NCBI GenBank assembly: GCA_973895155.1
Contig: OZ316895.1
Span: 18,724,001 to 18,788,000, forward strand
DNA: 64,000 bases
Source of the DNA: Marsupella aquatica
Lineage: Eukaryota > Marchantiophyta
Direction of reading: 5' to 3'
A program made the position numbers and the translations under genes. Shown here one piece after another: positions 11,728 through 23,599 of this stretch (the first letter of the stretch is position 1; every line of letters starts with the position of its first letter). The notes below the pieces were generated by a model. The model was not told the DNA's origin. It did not search any database and worked only from the letters and a program-made list of their open reading frames with translations.

Positions 11728-12448
11728 CACCTTTCGGACTGCTTCCGACCTACTTGTCTCCTGCCCAGGGGAGAATAAAAGTGAACCTTGCAACTACACA
11801 ACAATGCGTGAAGGAGCGACCAGAAAATACCACATCAGGGGGAGCAAAAAGCACACAGCACACTCTCACGCCAATGAAGCAGAAAGAATCCAACATTACC
11901 ACAACTTGTTTGATGCGCAAGTGCCCCGATCACGAACCACCGAAGAGAAGCGCCCGACATCATCAAGAACGACGATCCTAAAACGCAGCAGCGCATAACC
12001 TGATAACTGCGAACACGGCAACGAAAGCAGCCCGAACATCGAACGCCACCTCGAACACTCTCGATCAAACAGATGAACCTATCGAATTCCACATAGTTCC
12101 ACTGCCCTAAACGCAAACTACGATTAACTTTGGACCTGTAGCACGTAGAGGACTTACACGCAAATTACAGTAGAACCTTACTGTATAAGGCTACTGACCA
12201 AACGATACGGGTACAAAGTCTATAAGACAACCCACTTAATTTTTTTTAACAGACTACAATAACTTTACATTAACATATAGCTTGGAGAAAATGGTAACAC
12301 TCTTTCCCCCTACAAGAAAGGAGAGGGGGTTTTAATGAGGTTACATTTTCATTCCTAACTATAAACCTTTCAAAGACTAGGACATATTACACATTAGAGT
12401 AGGTTTTTCTTAGATGGTTGCAACTTTACCCCGGGTCATGTTACACCC

Positions 12449-12457
12449 AAGGGGGAG
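12449..12457 (+). other. Copia-1 polypurine tract
   Basis: AAGGGGGAG abuts the right LTR and is the expected plus-strand primer. The same AAGGGGGAG abuts the Copia-2 LTR at 38740. Confidence 0.9.
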
Positions 12458-12609
12458 TGTTATAACCCATACCTAAACCTACCCTACCTAGGGTTAAACC
12501 CTACTACAGTTAGGCTAATTCCAACCGCCTAACTACCTAGCCTCCATAGGAGCTATATGTAATGGGGAGATGATAAATGAAGTGATCAGTTGTTCCACAC
12601 CTTACAACA
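12458..12609 (+). repeat. Copia-1 right LTR (152 bp)
   Basis: It is identical to the left LTR at 6695-6846 and is followed by the CATAG TSD at 12610-12614. Confidence 0.95.
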
Positions 12610-12614
12610 CATAG

Positions 12615-14619
12615 CACTTTTTCCTACCTTTTAAAAAACAAACTGAAACTAGGGAAGCTAGGGAGGGTAGTGAGTCATCATATGTTAAGAGAGTTCTCAC
12701 CTCCGTAAAAGTACCAAACGAGTCTGCTGTGCACTAGTATTTCCATTTCATTATTAGTTTTGGGAACATTTTCTACCAAATGCCTCAACTACAGTTCTTT
12801 TGTATGGATAACTCAGAACTTTACTACCCAATTTACCACAAGCAGATCGAGAGCTCTGAATCAGTGCGAAAGCATGAAAACTCTCAACGGCAACTAGTCT
12901 TCACAAACAATGCAGTAAGATAGTCCAAGATAAGAGAACCAAAGTCTTAAAAACAGCTTTTTCTGACATCAGATACGAAGTTCCCAATTTGGAACTGGCG
13001 CATTGGTGTCAATGAAAGGTCTGAGAGGAAAGGAGTTTTAAGATAAGATTGTACGTTATACAGATTTCATTACATACACAAGACTAGTTCACCCAATTCC
13101 TTTATGCCTAAACCCTAAACCCCTCATTTATAGATTTGCATTTTTTTATATAAATTCTTACAACTATTACATATTACAAACCAGCCAAACACAAATTTGA
13201 ATGCATGCTTTTCCTAACCAGTAAATGGCAAGCGAGGAAAGTGTCCAATCCAACAAAGGGAAGCCAGCCCAAAGAAGACTCAAACTGAAAGGCGGCAGAA
13301 TCAATAAACTTTGGTACTGGAAATGCTCAGAAACAATCAGCCTGAAAAGCAGGAGGAACAGATAAAGTAACCTCCTAGCGAACTACAACTTGCACCACCG
13401 CACAACACCAGTAATAGAAGTAGTCTAACATCTCCCAACCCTGATAGATGATGCAGAGACGTCAGTTACAGCTGAGATCCAGCTTCATTGTCTATGGCTT
13501 CCACCTAAGATATATCCTTCGCCAGCGACACAGAAACAAGATCAGGACTGTACATTCCTATCATCTCAATCGCCTGCTCATTAGAAGCACAAAATCGCCA
13601 CATTACACTACTGAACACCTAACCATACCTCTAATGTGGATATCGTAGCTAAGTCCTAATGCAGATTCCATAGATTCCAAATGAGCTTAGAAACCATTGA
13701 TGGGAGCAGAAGGTTTGGCATGGGATCGCATCCTAGTTGATAGCGCAAACTTTATTCTTGTGAGGAACCTTCTATTTGACATCGGAATCATTCAATCAAT
13801 TTCCTATGAGTTTCCTATAACAGTAGAAAGTGACAAAATCGACCATCGACGTCAGCTGAAATCCTTTCTTCATTATCGCTGGGTTGACTTGCTAATTCTT
13901 CAATGTCGTCTGCTCGAACCGCTCCAATCCTTCTTGACTCAGCTTCAGTCCTGTTACTGTTACCCCCTCTTTCAATTTTGTACGAGAAGAAGTTGCTTTT
14001 ATTACCATTTCTGGTTAGATAACAAGCACAGATCGCTTCACCATCAATGCATATAACCTCCTCCCTATGTAAGCCTTCATCCTTGGCCAACTTTCGAACG
14101 AATATTTATAACCCCCTTCGGCATTTTATCACCTTGTCAGGACGAACTCCTACAAATCCTTGACGGTTGCGCCATTCCTTCCAAATAGGACACTTATCAA
14201 AATGTAGTCATCGCTTTCTGTTCCTTTTCGAAGTGAGAAGAAAATGGACGTCCAACTCATGTAAATGAGCGGACTAGAAAGACCGATTTGCAATGCCATG
14301 TCATTGTACATCTAACATTTTGCCGCTCAGGATCTCACAATTTTGGGAGATATTATGCTTTTACATAATTGCGTTTAAATACATTCACAATTTACATAGA
14401 TGAGTCTTTGCCACAGATAAGAGACACCAAATACACGCTCGATAACAGGAAGAACAAAGCTGAACCGGTGCTAAAAGATGATCTTTTAGCCATTGAAATC
14501 AACTTCGCTTTCCCCGTGTACAAAACCGAACACACCCAATCATGCCTTTACAAGCCACCACAGCTTCCAAGGATTCTCCCCCTGATGAGTTGAGACTGAT
14601 GCACTCACAAAGAAGGAGC
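12615..14619. other. 3' flank of the dioxygenase gene, no coding feature supported
   Basis: This lies downstream of the minus-strand dioxygenase and probably contains its 3' UTR at the right end. Short open frames near 13.45-14.09 kb lack recognisable domains. A CCTAAACCCTAAACCCC word at 13107-13123 is telomere-like but consists of only two units. Confidence 0.4.
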
Positions 14620-17600
14620 TCATGCCAAAGGCTTGGCTGTAGAGTCATAGCCTGAGTGAGTATCAATATATTTCCCCAGCAAATGGTCTCCACTTTTAAT
14701 TGGAGGATATCTGCAGACGAGGCAAAAAGAGTAAGAAATCACAATAGCTCGAGCAAGAAACACTGATTCGGCATGATGACGATGATCAAGATCACCATCA
14801 CCATCACCATCATGACATATGTCCTGGTACGATAATTCAACACCCTCCCAAATCAGAAAGTTAAACGTTTTAACGAAGTTAAAGACTGAAGTTTCTTCTG
14901 AACCATACTCACTTTGAAGGATTACTCGCAGAGCAGCAAGTTGGCAGGCATTCCACAAGGGTATCAAAATTTGGCTCATAGAAGACAGGTACCTGAATTT
15001 ATGACACCGTTGCTAGCTATAAGCCAATACAATATCAAAGGAAGAACAACATGTGAATGAATGTGAACACAGAACGGCAAAACAAATATTTGCGAGTTGT
15101 AATATCTCAAAACATCGTCAGCAGATCCCTTCTGGTCCAATGAGACACAGTGGAGACATAGACCTTGTCACTCAATATCTAACACTTAATAATATATCGT
15201 CCAGCTACCAAAAACACACGTCGAACGGAATCAACAAATCATCCTTCCTTTCAGGCATTTTGGTTTAGAAATAGGCATTTCGAGATAGGGTACTCACCGA
15301 ATAGCGATCAACTCCATTAGACAGAACCCGATGAAGCGTTGATCTGCCGCACATTGCAGTACGACTTAAATCGATTTATGAGCAAAACACAGAAATCAAA
15401 CCACGAGGAAATCAGACCCCGGCAATTTTACGACAACTTATAAGCATTGAGAACCATACCGAAAGAGACCATTGGTCCAGCGTTCCAACATATCTCCCAA
15501 ATTCACAATGAATGCCCTGACAATTTACCAGCATCGGCATAGAATGAGTTCTCAAAAGATATATCAGGGTGATGAACATGCCAATTTCTGACCCATAGAT
15601 AAGGAATGATACAGCATCGTATTGCCGACCATTTTTGCTAATGCTAGCTCTAATTACTCACCCTTGCATCGGTGCCACATCTTCCCATGCCCTTGGCACA
15701 GAATCCTTCTCCTTACAAATCTGTCATGTTCAGTTCATCACTGAGTCGACAAGGGAGACAGTAATTATGACGCAAACCTGGATCCTCAGTTTCTAAATCA
15801 CTGAACAGCATCCTAAACAGGCTAGATAAGTGTAAGACATTGTTTGGTGCGTGAACTGAGAGAGCTCGAGCATCAGTAGAAACACAAGAGCACCACCTAT
15901 CTAACAGCAGTTCAGTTCTGGTTTCATGCAAACAAAGATGACCTGCAGTCCAGGATTACTGTCTGTTGCAAGAAAGGTAAGTAACCCATAATCTGAGTGC
16001 GCTCCACATCCAAATTTTCCTTGCTCAGGCTTTGAAATTTCAGCTGCGCACCATCACATACATAGTAGAGTTACATTTTCACACTCATGGGATCTGGTCC
16101 ATTGCATCTATTACAGCAATTCAATTCCTCATAGAACGGGTGCACAAAACACATCAAAGGCAGGTGAAGAGAGGTTTATTTTCTCTTCACCCACTTGGAG
16201 ATGATTGCAGTTACCGTAGAGAACCACTGAAACTAGCACATCCGGAAAAAAAATTATGAGACTCGCTTCCTAGAGTCAACTAGAAAATATTTAAAAATCA
16301 TCCCTTAAACTTACTGTCTCAAATTTGAATTGACGGTTTTAGACTATCGCTGTACAACCACCAAGTACATCTATAGCAGAAGAAGAAAAGTGAAAAGGAA
16401 ATGAACCAACGACTCAGAAGCCTTCACAAAACGTGTTGCTCAACATATTTCGTCAGAAATTAATGATGAAATGGCAACAAAACTGACCAGTATAGTGCAG
16501 CAGGCGGAGCGCTACCATCGGAGTTGTAAACATGGTTTGGAAAAAGTCACTATCCAATTCAAGGGCCAACGCAATCAATGAGGCCACAGCATGTCCAAGT
16601 TTCCTGCGAAGGATGAAGGAGTATTCATACCTATGAGCTCAGAAACGCTCATAGAAATTACCTTTAAAGCAAGATTGACAAGAGTTGAGTTTCTACAGTG
16701 CAAGTAGAGAGTTAGTCCCAATTAAGAACATGGATAAAGCTCCAACAAAGAAGGATTCACAATCTTACAAGACCTCGAAGTAGTAATTCTGCATGGTCTC
16801 CCTCCAGCCAATCAGTAGTTCTGAGTCCCCTGTATGCAACATCTTATCATGGAAGGCTTTGGTTTCAAGAGCTGTAATGCTGCCTTCCTGATAAGAGATA
16901 AGCCCATAAAACAGGTAGAATTCCAGAAATGGTATGCACTGATTACGAGCTTAATCTACTAAGCGTCCTCAAAGAAATAAATTGAACGATTTCTCTTACA
17001 AATTCACCCTTGTACGTTTTATGAAACAGACACCAGTCACTTCTTAAGCTCTCTCTCCATAACGATAAACTTTCAACCTTACAAACGTTCCCAATAGAAT
17101 GGTGACTTTTTTACATTTCAAATAAACACCCTTGGACATCCACATATAGTCAACTCACCTTCAGAGGGCCACTGATTGGGACCATGCAGAGGCTTTACTG
17201 ACAGTGGATGGTCAGCAGAAAGGTCCCATCCAATGTAGTAACCCTCCTTTGTGTCTCCTGATCACAAGATAGCGATTAATTATGAGCATAGAACATCGAA
17301 GTCAACGCAAATTGAACCACTGTTGCCCCATGTAGTTGTGAATTGATCGCCCATTAGCAAGAGGGGTCTTACAGTTGGTTCAGAGGGAAGAAGTGACTAC
17401 GACACCAACGGGCGTAGTTAATTTCCGTCGAAAAATAGGAACAGAGTGGTTTAAGGACAACGGAACAGAGTAACGACCGTATGGACGACAGAATCCTTAC
17501 TTTCCTCTGCTGCACAATGAGAAGGACCAGAGGGTCGAACTGCTCAACTTACCTTGCTTTGAATTCATGGGATCGAGTATTTCTTCTGCCATTGGTGTAT

Positions 17601-18107
17601 AACCGCGGTGATTTATATCATGCGAAACTTTCATTTTCTCATCCAGTGGGAGGTCAAAAAAGCGTTTGCTTTGCACAAATACTTCATCAATCAAGTTTTG
17701 ATCGATACCGTGATTGACCAGATAAAAAAATCCAGACTCAATGCAAGCCTGCCAGGCAACAATAGTATACGCATGAGAGCGAGTTTTCCATTGCCGTGAC
17801 AAACAATGCCTGGACAATTCTTAACAAAACTCTAAGATGCCCTCTAGTGCAGGTCGCTTCAACAACATGTTTCAAACAAATCTAAGACCACACAGTATCA
17901 GAACTGGATTATCTCTGGGCAGACGAGACTAGCTAATTCAATAATGATATGCGAAGGAAGCAGGACAGGACCATATGTTACTAAGCTTGAGAGTATTAGA
18001 GTAAATACTTTTCTGATCGTCTTCGCTAGAAGTAGTTTGTCCGGAACAGCCATATCGACAACAGCAAGCTCCTGCCCCTCCAACTTTGACAGAACGGTTC
18101 CCTTCAT
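14620..18107 (-). CDS. 2-oxoglutarate/Fe(II)-dependent dioxygenase, 11 exons, 334 aa, apparently intact
   Basis: Exons (minus, 5' to 3'): 18107-18009, 17748-17553, 17257-17159, 16829-16769, 16603-16488, 16043-15943, 15720-15662, 15516-15460, 15343-15298, 14992-14913, 14710-14620. All introns are GT-AG, phases agree throughout, and the spliced CDS is 1005 bp with stop TGA. Exon 2 carries the DIOX_N signature (ACIESGFFYLVNHGI). The Fe triad is H206, D208 (AHSDYGLLT) and H267 (STLHRV); the 2OG-binding RxS is R276-Y-S278. The order HRGYTP, GDTKEGYYIG, GPNQWP, WEDVAP, AFIVNLGDMLERWTNG, SVPVFYEPNFD matches the plant 2-ODD-C23 group around Arabidopsis At1g35190, reported as homoarginine hydroxylases; that substrate is inferred from similarity only. 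It is probably cytosolic. The ATG at 18107 fits the family's short N-terminus; a longer in-frame start near 18251 cannot be excluded. Confidence 0.95.
14791..14813. repeat. ATCACC microsatellite in intron 10 of the dioxygenase
   Basis: About four ATCACC units lie in the last intron (14711-14912). This is a potential length polymorphism with no effect on the reading frame. Confidence 0.8.
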
Positions 18108-18524
18108 GATCCGCGAGTTTTGTAAAGCACGAGCCGAGGGAAACGACGAGTTCTTGTACACGAGACTCAACGGCGAGTTAGCTCTCTTGTCTCCCTCCGA
18201 TGCACAACAGTAGTCCCGTTCTCCTCCCTTACTGACAGGCGTGGATTGCAAAACTCGTACGCAAGCTGACTTGTAATAATTATGAGATGAGTCTCACTAA
18301 CTACATCAAAATATGACATTTGTGATGTACTACATCAGTCCATGGTAAATATTGTTATTTTCTTCAAATCAATGAGTGCACCACATTTTGATGTGTGATT
18401 ACCAGTCATCACACTGCCAAAAAATGTTGCCCCTTCATTTCAGTTGAAACAAAAATAACGTCGCCCTGGGAGACACGACACTCAAGATATCCAATAAAGG
18501 GAAGGACACAAGAAAAAACGCCAG
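18108..18524. other. Upstream region of the dioxygenase gene
   Basis: This holds the presumed 5' UTR and promoter of the minus-strand dioxygenase. I could not pick out a convincing TATA box or other motif. The ORF upstream of the chosen ATG stays open to about 18251. Confidence 0.4.
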
Positions 18525-18982
18525 GAACCTGGAGATATTCCAGACCTTCTTTCCATTCTCTATCAATTGCTAATATAAATCTACCAAGTTAGTGAGGGGG
18601 TAGACTAAACAATGCATACAAATCTTCACCAAGATCTGAGATGCCAATCTTACAACCTCATAAAACTTGCAAGCAATGAAAACAGGATATTTATTCTCTA
18701 TACTAAAGCGACACATAGAGTCACTTGGCAAACCCTATTTTTCCTCTCAATACCTTTCCATCTCCCTTGTTCTACTTCAAGATGGTGTGAACTAAGTCTA
18801 TAGACAGCAATCATATGTCTAAGTTGTACTGAAATAGTACTAGATAGGTATTCTTGCTCTCCATTAAATATCCATAGGGTTTTCATCCCTCATGTAGTAT
18901 TGCAGCCGTGGGCTAGGATCATGCCAGAGTTTGTGCACAATCCTTTGTTCAAGTGCTGATCTAAGCTTTGTTGGGTGTGTTG
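18525..18982 (-). mobile_element. Old LINE-B fragment (ORF2 3' part)
   Basis: It aligns by eye with the ORF2 C-terminal region of the intact LINE-B at about 46920-47390: shared words include CAATGCATACAAATCTT, CTTGCAAGCAATGAA and CTTGTTCTACTTCAAG. It differs at many positions and has indels, unlike the near-identical copies at 34-61 kb. It is cut at 18982 by the copia LTR that follows. Confidence 0.8.
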
Positions 18983-19312
18983 TGTTGGGAAAACCGTCAC
19001 AAAACAATAACAAACACAACCAGCAAGCATGCACACACTGACACCAAGAGATATGTGTGGTTCACCTATGTCAAGGCTACGTCCATGAGAACACACAAGA
19101 GCTTGGTACTAAGCTTTGGCCACCATGGCCACACAAAGCCTCCTTGCACAAGCTCTCCTCCTAACTCCTAGCTAGCTCCCTCAACAATGAGCATGAGCCT
19201 CCAAGAAGAGCTCTCCCTAGCCCCTCTATATGCTAGATGCAAGGGTTGCGGCTAATCACCATTGACACCCTAATGGCGGTTTAGCCTAAGTAGCAAGAGG
19301 TTAACCCTAACA
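18983..19312 (-). repeat. Copia-3 3' LTR (candidate ends)
   Basis: It has TG...CA termini on the minus strand and a purine-rich tract directly upstream. No partner LTR is present to confirm the ends. Confidence 0.65.
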
Positions 19313-19640
19313 AACTTGCCCTTGACTCTGGTCTTGGGGTATGTAACATTTGCTAACCATATGAATACTCAACGGGAAGTTCTCAAAAGAAAACCCAAAC
19401 CAGGTCCTCCTTATGTACGAAGTTTAACTAGAACTAAGCCGTAGCCATACAAGATAGAGTACGTAATCACATCCAAAGTTACAATAATGCTAGGTCACTT
19501 TACTTGTGCTCCAAAGACAAAACCTGCAATTTTGCATGATGTCTCAAAAAACTCTCCATTATAAGTACTTTGGTAAATGCATCAGCTGGATTGAGCTTAC
19601 CGTCAATCTTGATTAGCTCACTCAACTTATCAAACATTGT
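18983..19640 (-). mobile_element. Copia-3, 3' end fragment (LTR plus RNase H tail)
   Basis: On the minus strand the order is RNase H C-terminus, 3' UTR, purine tract CAAGGGCAAGTT, then an LTR at 19312-18983 (about 330 bp) starting TGTTAGGG and ending CCCAACA. The coding tail 19638-19500 reads LNPADAFTKVL, the classic end of copia polyproteins, and stops with TAA at 19502-19500. The rest of the element is missing; the junction with G2 falls near 19640. It sits inside or beside the old LINE-B fragment. Confidence 0.8.
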
Positions 19641-20760
19641 TTGCTGGTAAAATGGTACAGACTGGGGCGATGAACAACCTGTCCATTCCCGGGGTACGTG
19701 GTGCCTGTTGCTGTTGCCCGACCTTTGTGCTCAGCGTCAGGGCTGGTGGTGGTGTTGTCATGGGGCTCGGAGTCACACTCATTGCGGGAAATTGTGGAGG
19801 AGCGTAAGGCCACTCCTAGCATTGGGCCAAGCTTGACATGAACTGATCCGTATGTAAGCGTAGACCTTCGCGGGCAAAGGGTCAAAATGGTGTCGGCCTA
19901 AGCCGATAATTTTGGGCATTCTAAACAAGTAGTCGGGAAGCCAAACAATGGCTTTCCAGGAGCTGTGGAACTTGTCCCCGTCTAAACATAATTTGTTGAT
20001 GTCCGTGGTCCTGGTGTATTTTGACTCAAAAGGGAGACAGAGATTTTTGTTGCACCGTTTATAGTCGATCAATCGGATAAGCCCTGCAAATTCCTTCTTG
20101 CTCTCCCACCTTGACGGGTTGTGTTTGGCAAAAGATGAGGCAATGTGGTATCCTTGGGACATGAAGGAATTCTAGAAGTGGATCGATATATGGGAGTACT
20201 GGACATAATAGACACAGACATGGGAAGCACTTGACACAACTGGCCGAGGTGCTAAGTGTGGACCCTAATCCCGCAACAACCTGAAAAGAGATGATCAATA
20301 ACCACACAAAGAGGAAGTGGTGTGGATGCTGGTGTGAGTGAGCTGACCAGAGAATAGTGAGTCCAAAGCTTGCGCATAATGACAATGCGATTGAGGAATA
20401 GAGGGGAGGGCTCGGCCCTTTTAAACCCTTGGGCTCTTCCCAAATGTTTGGTCCAAGCATGATGAGTTGCCGGCTGTACTCGGTAGTAATTAGGCCCCCA
20501 CTTGTTAGGTCTGGGTCCAAGCGTGACCAAGATCCGACTTGGAATCCATTATACGGATCCAAGTCTCATAGCCATAACATACCCCTAATCATGTTGTCCT
20601 TCAGGTGTTGCACCGCCATCCCGGGGTGTTACCTCCTAATTCATACCTAGCCTAATCATCATTACTAATTAACCAGTTGTTTTTATGCTAATAACTACAT
20701 ACTACTATGGCTACTTAAGGCGTACGCTAGATAGATAAGGTCATATTATTGTATACAAGA
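19641..20760 (-). mobile_element. G-family copy 2 (G2): 5' region and N-terminal coding part
   Basis: The coding piece 20162-19779 has HNPSRW, then NLCLPFESKY, matching HNP..Y and NLNLPFESKY in G4. Upstream, about 20360-20760 is homologous to 39470-39910 of G4: both have TAGTTATTAGCATA, a TATA-like word (here TTTAAAA at 20419-20425 read on minus) and TGCGCAAGCTTTG 40-60 bp further on. This shared 5' region looks like a promoter. The copy is cut at about 19640 by Copia-3 and lacks the coiled coil. Function is unknown. Confidence 0.6.
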
Positions 20761-20789
20761 CGCATTGTCGACATCACAATAGACAATCA

Positions 20790-21146
20790 ACAAGGAATTA
20801 CAACATTCTCTAAAGGAGAGCTAGTACTCTTGTGTAGAAAGAGGGCTCGCATAAAGAAGGGAAATTGAAGTTTAAATGGGAAGGACCTTATACTATTCAT
20901 AAAGTATGGAGTAACAAAACTTTTGAGATTACTAGTCAAGATGGGAACGAACAAAAATTAGTCAACAAAAATAAACTTAAATCTTATCACATCCAAAATG
21001 AAGTATGCCTACAAGAGGTAGAAGAGGCAATTAATGACCACGATGAAGGAGGAGAAAGCAATGTTAGCCACAAGTCAGTACACATGTTAGCCGTTACTAC
21101 AACGGATTACAATCAACACGGACCGGGAGAGCGAGGACAAAATTGA
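20790..21146 (+). pseudogene. Ty3/gypsy integrase C-terminal fragment
   Basis: From 20865 the frame begins KFKWEGPYTIHKVW, followed by a DG turn and LVNKNKLKSYH. This is the conserved GPY/F-type C-terminal module of gypsy integrases, which contributes to target DNA binding. The preceding residues (ELVLLCRKR) are in another frame, so a one-base shift lies near 20860. No RT, RNase H or integrase core is present; it is an isolated tail ending at 21146. Confidence 0.75.
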
Positions 21147-21990
21147 CAAGAAGCACAAGAGTACGAGCTATATCATAGGGTGGTTGCGATCATAGATGTG
21201 GTCCACCACACAAAATCTGTTTATCATCAAAGAATTTGGATGTGTACATAGGGGAAGATTTAGCGTACAAAAAGAAATCAAAGTCTACGGTTGCATTGCG
21301 ATCATACGGTGACACACAACGATCAAACAAAAATGTGGAAATCAGACGATTACTATCCGTGACACGGTGACACCTGAGAGTAACGCGCGGACAGGACCAC
21401 CAATTGCATTTTGCATGGAGAGAGAGAACCAAAGCTCACAATTATGCTCTGCTCCACCCCGCCAAAATTCAATGGAGCAAGAGGCATTTTCTAGAGAGTT
21501 CTCCATGAACAAAGAACAAAGCACAAGAAACAAAATTGAGAGCATGAGTAGTGTTGCTGCATCACCGCTTGGGATGAACATAATGACACATAAAGGGGTT
21601 TTGGTTGTAAAGTAGCAGAATACGTAAACACACCTACACCCTCACTAGGATTTCCAGACTCCACGAGCCAACGCCAAGCTAAATCACTAACACTAGCGAA
21701 AGAATATCTATCATAGATCTTTATATTAATAATTGGAGGTGCAAAAATCATCAGGTGGCACAAAGATAGGACTGAACCTTTCCATTACCAAGCAATAGTA
21801 GTGGGATTGTGACGTGTCCCATGGCTCTCTCACCACAAGAACCCCCTAATCAAGCCGGTTCCTCCCTATTTTGACTTTGCTATGGTTGGTTCCATGGTTT
21901 ATTGGCATGGGATGCTGCTTATCCACATTTATTGGACAGAATCTTTCATCGGGTAAATTATGAGTCATGTTGCCAGCCTCTCCTATTCCT
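21147..21990. other. Intergenic, nothing recognised
   Basis: No convincing open frame or repeat was seen. It may include the 3' LTR side of the gypsy fragment, but no boundary could be placed. Confidence 0.35.
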
Positions 21991-21999
21991 CTTCTACTA

Positions 22000-23580
22000 T
22001 CTTTTTGTTAGGTATGTTTGGATTCCGCCCCCGGAATAATGACCAATTGACTTGGGACCGCTGAGGACCTTTCTGAGCTCGACACATCCAACTCTTACTG
22101 CTCTTTACTACTTGTCTCCCTTTCTCTCCTTGTAGTTGGTGTGGGCAATGTTCACACAAGTTAATGCAACACACAGATAGGAAAATGACTCTTACTGGCT
22201 AAGTTATAATAGTGCAACATCCATACAACCAGTACTTCTCATACACAAGATCTGCAAACTAAGTTGGAAGGCCTACTCTATTCAGCTCATGAGTACAAGG
22301 AAACATGAATATACACAAGATCCACTATATAACTAACCGAGAGCTTCTTTTACTAAATGATCCCAGCCTTGCTGGTGCACTAAACACTTGCTTAAGAAAA
22401 AAGCCCTAAACTCCCCTGGGCAGGTATTTATCCTAGTTGCATGCCTTCCATCTCACTATAGAGTAAGCCTAAGTTTATCCTAATTGTAATCTACCTATGT
22501 ATAGCGGGGCAAGAGCACAAGTGTTGCTCTTACCAGCGGATCCGCAATCCCAACTAATCTAAGTGTCAAGGCCTCCTCTTGTCCCTAATCTTAATCCTAA
22601 TCCTAGAGGGCCATGCTCGCCCCGCCCACTCATGCCTCCTTCCCCCACGTCCACCCTCCCTAAAAGGGATGGCCCTCCCCCACTGTCATGTCAGCGGTGG
22701 CTTGTCCCCAATGGACGCCCCTAATTCTCCTTCTCCTGGCAAATATCGTAGGTCCGTCCTCTGGCAATTTACCTGCTCCAGAGTTGGTCAACCCGGAATC
22801 AACGTTGTTTGGTTAGACCTTGACCTCGGCCTTGGGTTTGACTTTAGCTACAATATTGGCTTGCAAAAGTGGTGGGACCATCATTGCAGCATTGGCATTT
22901 GTAGTTTCAGCATTGGTATCGACAGTCCCAACATTGGTATCGATAGTCTCGACATCTGCCCTTTCCTCCTTGTATTTGCCTTCCTCATAGGCTTGTCCTA
23001 TGAGGCAGGTTGTCTCATCTTCCGAAGGTTGCGTTTGATGGACGTCAATGACTGTCCAACAACCTTGAGTCGACTCCAGTCATAGTTTCTCTCAATTGGT
23101 CTTCCTTGCCAACTTCCAACACCGTTACCTTTAATGCCATGGCTATGGTGGCCTGGGGGAGTACGGTGAGGACTTGTACAAGGTTTTTGTTTTTCCTTTT
23201 CCTTTGCTTCCAAGACAGCCAACATCTTCCCTTTTCCCATTACTTTTGGCAAGGGTAGGGATATCTTGGCGGGCCTTTTGACCAGTACAACACCTTGCAA
23301 CCTTGTTGTTGCCACAAGGGGCCTACTTGCTGGAGCCGGGGACTTCTTTTCTTTGGCTAGTTTCCTCAACCGCTCCGCTTGATAGTCTGCCCATCGCTGC
23401 AAGCTCTCCACCTTCCGCACGGAGTCTTCCAACTCCTTGTGAGTTCCTCCAACTCCTTTTCCAAAGCTGACTTCTCCTCCTTGGCTTCCTTCAACTCCTT
23501 GTTGAGCTTGATGACAACATCATGCTCCATCTTATTCATCTTCTTGTATTGTCGATCGAGCATGTTGTCCTTTTGATGTC
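22000..23580 (-). mobile_element. G-family copy 3 (G3): C-terminal coiled coil and 3' region
   Basis: From about 23563 leftwards, two frames encode a Lys/Glu coiled coil (MEHDVVIKLNKELKEAKEEK), then LQRWADYQAERLRKLAKEKK and a basic linker. The same LQRRAD.Q.EKLRK.AK element occurs in G5. The left part (22000-22560) is non-coding and resembles 57290-58030 of G5, including a CCGCCCCCGGAAT tract (purine tract GGGGGCGGAAT on the minus strand) and a GAAAAAAGCCC-like segment. It is probably the element's 3' untranslated end. Stops and shifts are present. Confidence 0.55.
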
Positions 23581-23599
23581 CTCCAAATGGCCCAAAATG

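Larger units (their letters stand above)
6695..12609 (+). mobile_element. Copia-1, full-length Ty1/copia LTR retrotransposon (5915 bp), coding region broken
   Basis: Both LTRs are 152 bp, run TGTTATAACC...TTACAACA, and are identical by base-by-base reading. They are flanked by a CATAG TSD. The internal part has copia order: gag, protease, integrase, reverse transcriptase, RNase H, then a purine tract (AAGGGGGAG, 12449-12457) before the right LTR. Stop codons at 8257 and 8266, a frame change before 8709, a stop at 8993, a frame change near 10006 and stops at 10403 and 10691 prevent a polyprotein. Identical LTRs imply recent insertion, so the defects probably predate it and the copy was moved by proteins supplied in trans. 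LTR gene conversion is an alternative. Confidence 0.95.

Noticed and set aside
13107-13123. CCTAAACCCTAAACCCC, telomere-like repeat
   Set aside because: There are only about two units in unique DNA, and no extended array is present.
13815-14090. Minus-strand 91-codon frame downstream of the dioxygenase
   Set aside because: It has no domain and no matching splice partners; it is probably 3' UTR or chance.
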